Source: Bacteroidota bacterium | GTDB taxonomy: Bacteria; Bacteroidota; Ignavibacteria; Ignavibacteriales; Ignavibacteriaceae | Assembly: GCA_020161395.1 (NCBI GenBank) | Contig: JAIUOE010000001.1 | Coordinates: 62,001-126,000 of the forward strand | Length of the DNA: 64,000 bases | Direction: 5' to 3' | Shown: positions 17,832 to 26,850 of the stretch, in pieces | Layout: each line of letters starts with the position of its first letter | Numbering within the stretch: position 1 is the stretch's first letter | Made by a program: the position numbers and the translations under genes | Notes under the pieces: generated by a model | What the model saw: only the letters and a program-made list of their open reading frames with translations | Told to the model about the DNA's origin: nothing | Database searches by the model: none

Positions 17832-19367
17832 ATGAAAAATCTTCCTCTTGGCATTCAGAATTTTGCGAAACTTCGTGGTGATGAGTCTGTTTATATTGAT
17901 AAAACGGCTTTTATTGTCCAACTGATTGAAAACTTCAATTATGTCTTCATATCCCGTCCGCGAAGATTTGGTAAATCTCTTTTTATTTCAACTTTGGAAG
18001 AATTCTTCAGAGGGAATAGAGAACTTTTCAAAGATCTGGATATTTATGAATACGAGAAGTGGGACAGCTTCCCTGTCATTCGGATTGATTTTTCGCAAAC
18101 TTCCAACCTGAACGCCAAAGTTTTTCAAAGGTCCATTTCAAAACGACTCAAAACAATTGCCGAAGAGAATGACATAGATCTCAGTTCGTCAATTGAAACT
18201 GAGATATTGCCTGACCTTATCGAATCACTCTTTGAAAAATTCAATAAGCGGGTAGTTATTCTCATCGATGAGTATGATAAGCCAATTACAGATCACTTTA
18301 CCGATTCCGAGAAAGCAGACGCCAACAGAGATGTGCTGAGAAATCTGTACTCCCCACTAAAGGGCTTGGACAGTAAAATTCGATTTATGTTTTTTACCGG
18401 GGTAAGTAAATTTGCCAAATTATCTTTATTCTCCGGGTTAAACCAGATTTCCGATATTACCTTGGATTCCAAATTCACAACCCTTTTTGGATACACACAA
18501 GATGAACTTGAAGCATCCTTCGAAGATCACATAAACCGTTCGGCGAAAAAATTTAATGTTGAACCTGAAATGTTATTGCAGGAGATGAAATTGTGGTATA
18601 ATGGTTACAGTTGGGATGGAAAAAACTTCCTCTACAATCCTTTCTCCATACTGAATTTCTTTTCTGATTCAAACTTCAGAAATTTCTGGTTTACTTCAGG
18701 GTCGCCAAATTTCCTGATAAGACTTATTGCTGCCAAAAACTATGACATTTCATCATTTCAAAATACTTTGGCTGTAGAAACTTCATTCGATAACATCGGA
18801 ACAGGTCCTGTTTCCCTTACAAACCTCTTATTCCAAACAGGTTATCTGACAATAAAATCGAGTTTTCTCGATAATTTCCGGCAGGTTTTCAGACTCGATT
18901 TTCCAAATTTCGAGGTGAAGGACTCCCTTTTCAGCTATCTTTTTGCAGATGTATCTTCAACCGATTCTGACTCTGTAACTGCCGACATTTCAACACTAAG
19001 AAATTCCCTTTTAACCGGGGATTTTGACTCATTTTTGAACATATTAAAATCACTTTTTGCACAAATTCCTTCAAACCTCCACATCCCTCAAGAAAAATTT
19101 TATCATTCCCTGTTCATAATGGTAATGTATATGTCCCGTATACAGATGGAATCAGAAGTGAACACAAACATTGGAAGAATCGACGGAGTAATAGAATTTT
19201 CAGATAAAATCTACATTATCGAATTCAAATACAACCTCCCCCCGGAAGATGGTCTCGATCAGATCAAACAAAAAAAATATTATGAGAAATACCTGACCTC
19301 GGGTAAACGGCTGTTTTTGATCGGCGTCAGTTTTACCCGGGAAGAGATTACCATGGTGGTAGGGTAG
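17832..19367 (+). CDS. AAA-ATPase-like protein with C-terminal PD-(D/E)XK nuclease domain, copy 1
   Basis: A 511-residue protein of the AAA-ATPase_like plus DUF1703/PDDEXK_9 family. Walker A is SRPRRFGKS with Lys48 and Walker B is VVILIDEYD at about 140-148. A middle helical region contains the family motif WYNGYSWDG. The C-terminal nuclease core has Asp451 in GRIDGVIEF and Glu464-x-Lys466 in IIEFKYN, so both sites look intact. The family is common and multi-copy in Bacteroidota, and its role is not established. A paralog of identical length lies at 23373-24908, roughly three-quarters identical by eye, with the N-terminal 60-130 region the most divergent. The ATG follows a GGAAA sequence. Confidence 0.93.
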   Translation: MKNLPLGIQNFAKLRGDESVYIDKTAFIVQLIENFNYVFISRPRRFGKSLFISTLEEFFRGNRELFKDLDIYEYEKWDSFPVIRIDFSQTSNLNAKVFQRSISKRLKTIAEENDIDLSSSIETEILPDLIESLFEKFNKRVVILIDEYDKPITDHFTDSEKADANRDVLRNLYSPLKGLDSKIRFMFFTGVSKFAKLSLFSGLNQISDITLDSKFTTLFGYTQDELEASFEDHINRSAKKFNVEPEMLLQEMKLWYNGYSWDGKNFLYNPFSILNFFSDSNFRNFWFTSGSPNFLIRLIAAKNYDISSFQNTLAVETSFDNIGTGPVSLTNLLFQTGYLTIKSSFLDNFRQVFRLDFPNFEVKDSLFSYLFADVSSTDSDSVTADISTLRNSLLTGDFDSFLNILKSLFAQIPSNLHIPQEKFYHSLFIMVMYMSRIQMESEVNTNIGRIDGVIEFSDKIYIIEFKYNLPPEDGLDQIKQKKYYEKYLTSGKRLFLIGVSFTREEITMVVG

Positions 19368-19861
19368 CTGAGAAACAAAAGCCATAGACCGCCAGGTAAG
19401 AATTCTGCATTCTTAACTCCCTCGAATTCGAGGGAATTAAAAACCGCTCACAATATCGGTTAATAATTGACAGAATGCCTCAGAATGAAATCAGTTCATC
19501 CCTGTAAATTCCCCCAAATAACACCCTTTTTCAAAATAATTGTTTATATTATCCCTTGTTAATAATTTTTTTACTAATTCCGTTAATTGTGATTTGTGAT
19601 TGATGGACTCTTAAATCTTTTGGTTACGCCAAAACAAGAGTAAACAAGGGGAATCCGCATCGGAGAAATAAATTTCCGGTGGCAGGCGGGAGCGGTTTAT
19701 TTATAACCTGTCTTTAATACAGAATTGCTTTAATAGGGATGTTTTTCCCCCGATACATTTCGGGGATCGGAGAAGCATCCGGAAAAAATTCACAGGCAAT
19801 TATGCCTCAATACAGGTGCTGATAAGAAGGCACAAAAAAAAAGCAATGTATGGAGATGGTT
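19368..19861 (+). other. Long structured leader candidate upstream of the metallophosphoesterases
   Basis: A gene-free stretch of 494 bases. Nested complementary segments cluster at 19618-19820. TTTTGG/CCAAAA flank a 5-base loop. AAATAAA and TTTATTT enclose a GC-rich core at 19666-19701. CCCCGA/TCGGGG form a 6-bp hairpin at 19749-19766, itself bracketed by GGATG (19737-19741) and CATCC. CTCGAATTCGAG is a perfect palindrome near 19423. It does not match a riboswitch class I recognise. Confidence 0.4.
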
Positions 19862-21538
19862 ATGAAACCAGGATACAAGTTATATTTCTCATTGTTAATT
19901 CTCCCCGCTTTAGTATTGACGGGATGTAAATCGGACTCGCCCAACGGTCCCGCAGTTAACCCTTCCCTCGTAAGTTCCAATATCGCCCTGTCGAAAGATG
20001 CCGGTGACCCCCCTGTAAATAATTCAGTCGAAACCATTGAATTGACATTCAGCGAGGCACTTGATACTGCCGGCTTGACTTCCTTTGTTAAAGTGTACAA
20101 AATGGACTCCACAGGTAATCCCGTAAAACTCCCTGCTTATGTGGCTCTCGATCAGTTTAACAAAGCGATTATAAGAATAAAAACCGCGCCTGTACAAAAA
20201 TTCCCCGACGGAATGGAGTATAAAATTGAAATAGATGGTGCTCTGAAAACCAAAACCGGCACTCCACTCGGTGCCAATTATACCGGCTATTTCGCCACAA
20301 ACCGCACATTCACATTCCTTGGCGACCCGACTCTGAATTCACTTAGAACCCAGGTGGTGGTTATAAGTGACATTCATCTCGGAATGGATAACAGTTTCGC
20401 AGAGTGTAACGCCAACCGTGCCGCTCTGGTCAGTTTCCTGACAAAGATAAAAAACTCACCCAATGTGAAGGAACTTGTTATCGCAGGGGACTTGATCGAT
20501 CAGTGGTTCGTTCCCATGGAATATCAGCCACCAACATCCGAAGCAGCATTTGTTGACGCCATTGCAGCCAACAATCAGGCAATAATGGATGCTTTTAAGG
20601 CAATAATTGCTGAAGGACAGATCAAACTGACCTACGCTCCGGGCAACCACGACATTCTGGTGACTGCCGCAGATATGGAAAGAATTCTGCCCGGAATCAA
20701 TCAGGCACGCGGTTCTGTTCAAGGAATAGGCGAGTACAAAACGGGACTTCAAAACGAAATTATCGTCGAACATGGTCATAAATACAACCTCTTCGTTGCT
20801 CCCGATCCAATTTCGAACAGAAACATAACCGGTAACACTACTTCAATTCTCCCCCCGGGATACTTCTTCACGAGAATCGCCACATCCTCGGTAGTCCAGG
20901 GGAAACCTGTATCACCGAATGTCTGGCCCGATATCACCTATGATAAAAACGACCCGATGCAGGAGTTGCTCTATCTTTACTATCAGACATGGAAATCGAT
21001 TCTTGTTACCCTGCCAATCAAGCAGAAATTTTCAGACAAGGTAATGACCACGAACATCGATGGATTTACAGCCAATTATTCAGTCAATGACATCCTCCCA
21101 CAGGTTAATCCAACAACCGGGAAGCTTGAAGTGGTGCTGTTCGACAATATGCTTGCAACCTGGGATCAGAGACAAACCATGAACGGAGTCAAAGTAAAAA
21201 CACCCGTAAAAGACGCCATTATTCTTGCAAACGACAGTCATCTCACTGACAATCAGTCGAAATTTCAATATTTTGATACAGACGGCTCGATAAGAATTGT
21301 AATTTTTGGTCACACTCATGAAGCACGGATTTTAACCTTCAAAAATCTTAACGGTAAAAAGACCATCTATGCGAATTCGGGCACATGGATAGATCATTCA
21401 CTGGCACATCCCGGGATGATATTCACCGTGGTTAACGAGGCAGGTGCCGGTTCACCACTCAGCATCGTTAACAATTATCAATATTCCGCCAACGGTACTG
21501 TAACCCAATGGGAAACGGCACAGGCAATCACCAAGTAA
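19862..21538 (+). CDS. Exported lipoprotein metallophosphoesterase with N-terminal Ig-like domain, copy 1
   Basis: About 558 residues. A lipoprotein signal peptide ends in LVLTGC. A beta-sandwich of the SbsA/Big_5 type covers about 35-145 (VETIELTFSEALD). The calcineurin-like phosphoesterase domain follows, with all metal-binding blocks: VVISDIHLGMD, VIAGDLID, YAPGNHDI, EHGHKYN and IFGHTHEA. It probably hydrolyses a phosphoester at the cell surface or in the periplasm; the substrate is unknown. The ATG at 19862 is preferred because GGAG at 19852-19855 gives 6 bases of spacing. It is followed 27 bases later by a full-length paralog in the same operon. Confidence 0.9.
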   Translation: MKPGYKLYFSLLILPALVLTGCKSDSPNGPAVNPSLVSSNIALSKDAGDPPVNNSVETIELTFSEALDTAGLTSFVKVYKMDSTGNPVKLPAYVALDQFNKAIIRIKTAPVQKFPDGMEYKIEIDGALKTKTGTPLGANYTGYFATNRTFTFLGDPTLNSLRTQVVVISDIHLGMDNSFAECNANRAALVSFLTKIKNSPNVKELVIAGDLIDQWFVPMEYQPPTSEAAFVDAIAANNQAIMDAFKAIIAEGQIKLTYAPGNHDILVTAADMERILPGINQARGSVQGIGEYKTGLQNEIIVEHGHKYNLFVAPDPISNRNITGNTTSILPPGYFFTRIATSSVVQGKPVSPNVWPDITYDKNDPMQELLYLYYQTWKSILVTLPIKQKFSDKVMTTNIDGFTANYSVNDILPQVNPTTGKLEVVLFDNMLATWDQRQTMNGVKVKTPVKDAIILANDSHLTDNQSKFQYFDTDGSIRIVIFGHTHEARILTFKNLNGKKTIYANSGTWIDHSLAHPGMIFTVVNEAGAGSPLSIVNNYQYSANGTVTQWETAQAITK

Positions 21539-21565
21539 ATATGAAATAACTTTCGGAGATCGAAC

Positions 21566-23239
21566 ATGAAAAATTCATTCAAATATTTAACAGCATTTAT
21601 TGCTATTTCTGCCATGCTGACAACAATCTTCGCAAATAATCTGCCGGGGGAACCTGTAAATGCGCTGACAATTGTCAAATCAAATGTGGAACTGTCGGAA
21701 AACATCGCCAATCCACCTGTCAACAACTCGGTGGAAGTTGTGCAGCTCACTTTCAGCGAAGCTCTCGATAAGGCAACAGTTCAGGGGAGTGTAAAACTTT
21801 TCCGGATAGACGCAAAAGGGACAGCATCAGAAGTGCCCTGTTATCTTCGGACAGATTACTACAATCCGGCAATATTGTCAATAAATACCAAACCGGTACA
21901 AAAATTTGCCGATGGTGTGGAGTATAAAATTGAAGTAAACGGGAATCTGAAATCAAAATCGGGAGCTACCATGGGTGGAGGCTCCTCCCTCTATTTCGCA
22001 ACCAATGTTGAACCTGCTTTCTCCGGATCAAAGAAGGAAGTGAAGAGAAATAAAATTGTCGTGATCAGCGACATACACCTCGGAATGGACAGCAAATTCG
22101 CCGAGATAAACAAAAACTTCCCTAATCTCGTTGATCTTGTAACAAAAGTTGGAAATTCTCCCGATGTGAAGGAGCTGGTTATCGGCGGTGATCTTATGGA
22201 TCAATGGTTCATTCCGATGAACTACAAAACTCCCGCAGATGAAGCTGCCTTTGTGGATGCCATCGCTGCCAACAACAAACCATTTGTTGATGCTATTGTT
22301 GCAATCATAAAAGAAGGAAAAATTAAAGTTACCTATGCACCAGGTAACCATGATCTCACTGTGAAAGATTCAGATATCGCCCGGGTTTTCCCAGGTATCA
22401 ATCAAGCCCGTGGATCAGTTCAGGGACTTGGCGAGTATGTTACTGGAGACAAGAACTCAATTGTGATTGAGCATGGACACAAGTATAATTTCTTCTGCGC
22501 CCCTGATCAAATTTCAATCAGAAAAACCACAAAGAACACCACATCGATAATGCCTCCGGGATACTTCTTTACCCGTATCGCAACTTCCTCGATTGTAGAG
22601 GGGAAACCGAAAACAGAGAACTCGTTTCCGCTCTACAATGTCGATAAAAATGACCCCGAACAGTTGCTTCTGAATTACTATTATATGACCTGGAAAGGGA
22701 TTCTTGAAACGCTCCCAGTCAAGGAAAAATTCACTGAAAAAGTAATCGTCACCAATATCGATGGGATGAATGACACTTATGCAATGAGTGATGTAATCCC
22801 TCAGTTCAACGCAAAAACGGGTAAATTCTCTGTGAATGTTTATGACGGACTCGTTACTTCATGGGAAAAACGGCAGGAAATGAATGGTGTGAAAGTTAAA
22901 AATTCCGCTGCAGATGCAATTCTCGGTGCAAACGATGACGATCTTACCGATTTTCAGGCAAAACTTCAATATTTTGATGCAGACCCCTCCAAAAGAATCG
23001 TTATTTTTGGACATACACACAAGGCAAAGGTTGTGCCTTTTGAGAACCTCAAAGGACAAAAAACGATTTATGCCAATTCCGGCACATGGATCGACCACTC
23101 CCTCAACTATCCAAACAGTACATTCGTGGTTGTTACCGAAGGCGGCAACGATTCACCCCTTACTTTCGTGAATCTCTACCAGTACACAGGTAACGGAACC
23201 GTAACCCAATGGGGAACAGCTCAGGCGATCACTCACTAA
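21566..23239 (+). CDS. Exported metallophosphoesterase with N-terminal Ig-like domain, copy 2
   Basis: A 557-residue paralog of the preceding gene with the same layout. It has a signal peptide at about 1-25 (no lipobox, so probably soluble periplasmic or secreted), an Ig-like domain, then metallophosphoesterase blocks VVISDIHLGMD, VIGGDLMDQW, YAPGNHDL, EHGHKYN and IFGHTHKA. The lipoprotein cysteine of copy 1 is absent, so the pair may work in different compartments. RBS GGAGATC precedes the ATG. Confidence 0.9.
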   Translation: MKNSFKYLTAFIAISAMLTTIFANNLPGEPVNALTIVKSNVELSENIANPPVNNSVEVVQLTFSEALDKATVQGSVKLFRIDAKGTASEVPCYLRTDYYNPAILSINTKPVQKFADGVEYKIEVNGNLKSKSGATMGGGSSLYFATNVEPAFSGSKKEVKRNKIVVISDIHLGMDSKFAEINKNFPNLVDLVTKVGNSPDVKELVIGGDLMDQWFIPMNYKTPADEAAFVDAIAANNKPFVDAIVAIIKEGKIKVTYAPGNHDLTVKDSDIARVFPGINQARGSVQGLGEYVTGDKNSIVIEHGHKYNFFCAPDQISIRKTTKNTTSIMPPGYFFTRIATSSIVEGKPKTENSFPLYNVDKNDPEQLLLNYYYMTWKGILETLPVKEKFTEKVIVTNIDGMNDTYAMSDVIPQFNAKTGKFSVNVYDGLVTSWEKRQEMNGVKVKNSAADAILGANDDDLTDFQAKLQYFDADPSKRIVIFGHTHKAKVVPFENLKGQKTIYANSGTWIDHSLNYPNSTFVVVTEGGNDSPLTFVNLYQYTGNGTVTQWGTAQAITH

Positions 23240-23253
23240 TCCTTTTTACCTTT

Positions 23254-23281
23254 CGGGCAGATACTCTAAAGTGTCTGCCCG
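23254..23281 (+). terminator. Hairpin terminator after the metallophosphoesterase pair
   Basis: A 12-bp stem with one mismatch (CGGGCAGATACT with AGTGTCTGCCCG) and loop CTAA, followed by a weakly T-rich tract (TTAATTAGTTT). Confidence 0.7.
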
Positions 23282-23341
23282 TTAATTAGTTTGATAAATT
23301 TGGCTATTACCTTCACTTAACAATTTCCCCCTTCCTTTTCT

Positions 23342-23349
23342 TATATTTG
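23342..23349 (+). promoter_or_regulatory. -7 element TATATTTG of the second AAA/PD-(D/E)XK gene
   Basis: TATATTTG sits 23 bases before the ATG in the same sequence context as at 17801. RBS AAAGGA at 23361-23366 gives 6 bases of spacing to the ATG. Confidence 0.6.
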
Positions 23350-23372
23350 CAGAGATTATAAAAGGAATTTGT

Positions 23373-24908
23373 ATGCGGAATCTCCCGTTAGGCATTCAGA
23401 ATCTCTCTGAAATTATAGAGGGAGGTATGATATATGTCGACAAAACGAAACATATACCAAAACTGGTTGACAGTTCCAAATATGCCTTCATATCCCGTCC
23501 TCGCAGATTTGGGAAATCTCTCTTTATTTCAACTCTGGAAGAATTTTTTAGAGGTAATAGAGAGCTTTTTAGGGGTTTGGATGTTTACGATTACCCAAAG
23601 TGGGATTCCTTCCCCGTCATTCGAATTGATTTTTCAACTACCGACAATTCCACCGCCAATTTACTTCAAGACTCCATTTCCGAAAGAATATTGGCACTGG
23701 CAAATGATTATGAAGTCAGTATTGAGACCTCAATCAGGTCTTTGTATCTTTCCGATCTCATCGAATCCCTTCATAAAAAGTATAACAAGCGTGTTGTCAT
23801 CTTAATTGATGAATATGACAAACCAATTACCGATCATTTTACAGAGCCTGAAAAAGCGGATGCAAACCGGGATGTACTAAGAAACATTTACTCACCAATA
23901 AAGGGATTGGACAGCAAGATTCGTTTCATGTTCTTCACCGGGGTGAGCAAATTTGCCAATTTATCATTGTTCTCAGGATTAAATCAGATATCTGATATTT
24001 CGTTTGACTCGAAATTCACTTCTCTCTTTGGTTATTCACAGGAGGAACTGGAATCCTGTTTTGCGGAGCATATTGAATTTTCGGCTGCCAAATTCAATGT
24101 GGACAAACAGTTGTTGCTGAGTGAATTGAAATTGTGGTACAACGGTTACAGTTGGGACGGAAAAAACTTCCTCTATAATCCCTTCTCCATTCTCAGTTTT
24201 TTCACTGATTCGAGCTTTAGAAATTTCTGGTTCACTTCCGGTTCTCCAAATTTCCTGATTAAACTCATTGCCTTAAATAACTATGATGTATCTTCACTTC
24301 AAAATACTTTGGCAATTGAAACTTCGTTCGATTCAATCGGCACAGGTTCCCCTTCGCTGACGAACATCTTGTTTCAAACAGGCTATCTTACTGTAAAATC
24401 AACATATCTTGATAATTTCAGGGAAATATTCAAACTCGATTTCCCTAATTTTGAAGTGAAAGATTCACTCTACAGTTACTTGTTCGCTGATGTATCGTCC
24501 TCGGATTCTGATTTAGTAACCGCAAATATTTCAACTTTAAGAAACTCGTTGGCGAATGAAGATTTTGTCACATTTCTGAACATTCTAAAATCTTTGTTTG
24601 CGCAAATTCCTTCTCATCTCCATGTGCCACAAGAGAAGTTTTATCACTCGCTGTTTATAATGGTCATGTACATGTCACGGATTCAGATGGAATCGGAAGT
24701 GAATACCAATGCCGGCAGAATTGACGGTGTTATTGAATTCTCTGATAAAATTTACATCATCGAATTCAAATACAATCTCCCCCCTGAAGATGGTTTAAAA
24801 CAGATAAAAGAGAAGAAATATTATGAAAAATATCTCTCCTGCGGTAAGCGACTGCTAATGATCGGAGTAAGTTTTACCAAAGATGAGATTACCATGGTGG
24901 TGGAATAG
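23373..24908 (+). CDS. AAA-ATPase-like protein with C-terminal PD-(D/E)XK nuclease domain, copy 2
   Basis: A 511-residue paralog of 17832-19367 with the same order of motifs: Walker A SRPRRFGKS, Walker B VVILIDEYD, WYNGYSWDG, and the nuclease core GRIDGVIEF with IIEFKYN. Conservation is highest in the C-terminal nuclease half. Together with copy 1 it brackets the two metallophosphoesterase genes. Role unknown; candidate functions for the family include genome defence or element maintenance, but none is shown. Confidence 0.93.
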   Translation: MRNLPLGIQNLSEIIEGGMIYVDKTKHIPKLVDSSKYAFISRPRRFGKSLFISTLEEFFRGNRELFRGLDVYDYPKWDSFPVIRIDFSTTDNSTANLLQDSISERILALANDYEVSIETSIRSLYLSDLIESLHKKYNKRVVILIDEYDKPITDHFTEPEKADANRDVLRNIYSPIKGLDSKIRFMFFTGVSKFANLSLFSGLNQISDISFDSKFTSLFGYSQEELESCFAEHIEFSAAKFNVDKQLLLSELKLWYNGYSWDGKNFLYNPFSILSFFTDSSFRNFWFTSGSPNFLIKLIALNNYDVSSLQNTLAIETSFDSIGTGSPSLTNILFQTGYLTVKSTYLDNFREIFKLDFPNFEVKDSLYSYLFADVSSSDSDLVTANISTLRNSLANEDFVTFLNILKSLFAQIPSHLHVPQEKFYHSLFIMVMYMSRIQMESEVNTNAGRIDGVIEFSDKIYIIEFKYNLPPEDGLKQIKEKKYYEKYLSCGKRLLMIGVSFTKDEITMVVE

Positions 24909-25069
24909 AGTTGGACTACTGTTAATTTTATGTTTATAATCTCAAAAAATCTTAATTTTATCCATCCGTTTCTTTTGTTTTTTGCAATTCTTTTGAACAG
25001 CTTCACTCGAGTGATGCCTCAAAAAGAAACTGACACTTACATTTATCATCATCAAATACGGATTTTACA

Positions 25070-25630
25070 ATGAAAAAAACGATTCTTTTTCTTACTGTCG
25101 TACTCTCTTTCATTTCTTTCGCTCAAACAGATGCCGAAATGAAAGCATACATGGATTACCTGACACCCGGACCAATGCACAAACATCTTGCTGAAAGTGT
25201 CGGGAACTGGGATTACACCCTGAAAACCTGGGGTGATCCCGCTGCCCAGCCCACAGTTGACAAAGGGACTTCAAAAGGTGAAATGATCCTCGGCGGAAGA
25301 TATTTTCAAATGACCCACGAAGGAACCGCCTGGGGAATGCCCTTCAATGCCATCCAGCTTATTGGGTTCGATAATGCTAAACAGGAGTTCCTGGGTTTCT
25401 GGATCGACAACATGGGGACTGGGTTTTCTGTTTCATCGGGCAAAATGGACTTTAGCAAACCGTATCTTGAGATGTTTGGCACCTTCGTCGATCCCCTCAC
25501 AAAAAAGGATGTGAAATTCAGATCAGTACTGAAGAGCGCTGACATCGACCACTTCTCAATCCAAATGCACATCGAAAAAGACGGCAAGGAAATGCTTTTC
25601 TGGGAAACGGGCTACAGCAGAAGAAAATAA
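25070..25630 (+). CDS. Exported DUF1579-family protein
   Basis: A 186-residue protein with a signal peptide at 1-18 (ending SFAQ) and a lipocalin-like beta-barrel typical of DUF1579: an early GNWDYTLKTW, a central GGRYFQMTHEG and a later IQLIGFDN. Function unknown. Its stop codon overlaps the ATG of the next kinase gene by one base, so the two are translationally coupled. Confidence 0.82.
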   Translation: MKKTILFLTVVLSFISFAQTDAEMKAYMDYLTPGPMHKHLAESVGNWDYTLKTWGDPAAQPTVDKGTSKGEMILGGRYFQMTHEGTAWGMPFNAIQLIGFDNAKQEFLGFWIDNMGTGFSVSSGKMDFSKPYLEMFGTFVDPLTKKDVKFRSVLKSADIDHFSIQMHIEKDGKEMLFWETGYSRRK

Positions 25631-26838
25631 TGGACCACCACTTCGCTGAAATGTCAAAAGAAGAACTTGTCAAAAGAGTTGAAGAACTCGAATTCAAACT
25701 CCGCAAATTTGAAAGTGAACAGGAATCCTTCCTCGAAGACAGATTGAGACTTGAGCTGGCAATCGATACAGTTGACATGGCGTGGTGGAGTATGGATGTG
25801 GTTACGGGGGCAGTCGAGTTTCACAAACGAAAAGCCGAAATGCTTGGTTATCCACCGGAAAAATTCAAGCATTATCAAGATTTTACCGATATGGTGCATC
25901 CCGATGATATTGAGAATGCGATGGAATCGATGCGGAACCACTTCAAGGGAATAGCCCGTACTTATGAAACCGGATACAGGATAAAAACTGCTCAGGGCGC
26001 CTGGAAATGGTTCTATGATATTGGAGCCATCGTAAAAAGAGATGAAAACGGCGCCCCCCTGAGAATTGTTGGCTTTGTAATTGACATGACAAAGCAAAAA
26101 GCCGCCGAAGAGGAGTTACAAAAAGCCAACAGAGACCTCCAAAGAACAAATGCCGAAAAAGACAGATTTTTCTCTATAATTGCTCACGATTTAAGGAGCC
26201 CGATTGCTACACTGATTCAAACCACCGAAATACTGAACGATGAGGATGAGGAACTGACAGAAGAAGAAACCGGAAAGCTGTTGAACAATCTGGGACACTC
26301 AGCCAAAAGTGCCTTTAAACTCCTCGAAAATCTCCTTGAGTGGGCAAGCATGAAGAGTGGCAGAATCAGTTTCGAACCCGTCCCGCTTCCATTAATAAAT
26401 GTGGTTAACGATGCGGTTCGACTTCTTCACCATCAGGCAGATCTGAAACGCATCACCTTGAAAAACGGAGTTGACGCCAATTTGAGAGTGACCGCCGACA
26501 AAAACATGACGAGTCTCGTGATCAGAAACCTTATCGCCAACTCGATCAAATTCACACCTGAGGGAGGCAATGTCGAAATCTTTGCCGTCAGTCTTGAGGA
26601 CGGGTTTGTCAGGGTTTCCGTAAAAGATACCGGAATCGGGATGCCCGGGGATATCATTGAGAATATGTTTAAAATCGACACCAAAGTCAGTCGCCCTGGC
26701 ACAAACGGCGAACCGAGCACGGGATTAGGGTTGCTGCTTTGTCATGAATTTGTAGAAAAACATAACGGGGAGATATGGGCAGAATCAGAAGAAAATGTCG
26801 GAACCGTTTTCCATTTTACACTTCCGGCGGCAAAATAA
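25630..26838 (+). CDS. PAS-domain sensor histidine kinase
   Basis: A 402-residue soluble kinase with no TM segment. An N-terminal coiled coil covers 8-45, a PAS_3 domain about 45-155, and a second coiled coil 155-178. HisKA has phospho-acceptor His186 in IIAHDLRSPI. HATPase motifs lie in NLIANSIKFT, DTGIGMP and GLGLLL. It has no adjacent response regulator. It is coupled to the DUF1579 gene upstream, and an esterase lipoprotein gene follows 12 bases later. Confidence 0.93.
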   Translation: MDHHFAEMSKEELVKRVEELEFKLRKFESEQESFLEDRLRLELAIDTVDMAWWSMDVVTGAVEFHKRKAEMLGYPPEKFKHYQDFTDMVHPDDIENAMESMRNHFKGIARTYETGYRIKTAQGAWKWFYDIGAIVKRDENGAPLRIVGFVIDMTKQKAAEEELQKANRDLQRTNAEKDRFFSIIAHDLRSPIATLIQTTEILNDEDEELTEEETGKLLNNLGHSAKSAFKLLENLLEWASMKSGRISFEPVPLPLINVVNDAVRLLHHQADLKRITLKNGVDANLRVTADKNMTSLVIRNLIANSIKFTPEGGNVEIFAVSLEDGFVRVSVKDTGIGMPGDIIENMFKIDTKVSRPGTNGEPSTGLGLLLCHEFVEKHNGEIWAESEENVGTVFHFTLPAAK

Positions 26839-26850
26839 GAGGATAGAAAC

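Noticed and set aside
19605-19850. Cobalamin or c-di-GMP riboswitch
   Set aside because: The conserved core motifs of these classes are not found in the stretch.
17832-24908. Calling the ATPase-phosphoesterase cluster an established defence system
   Set aside because: No known defence architecture is matched; the phosphoesterases are exported, which argues against a simple intracellular defence partner.
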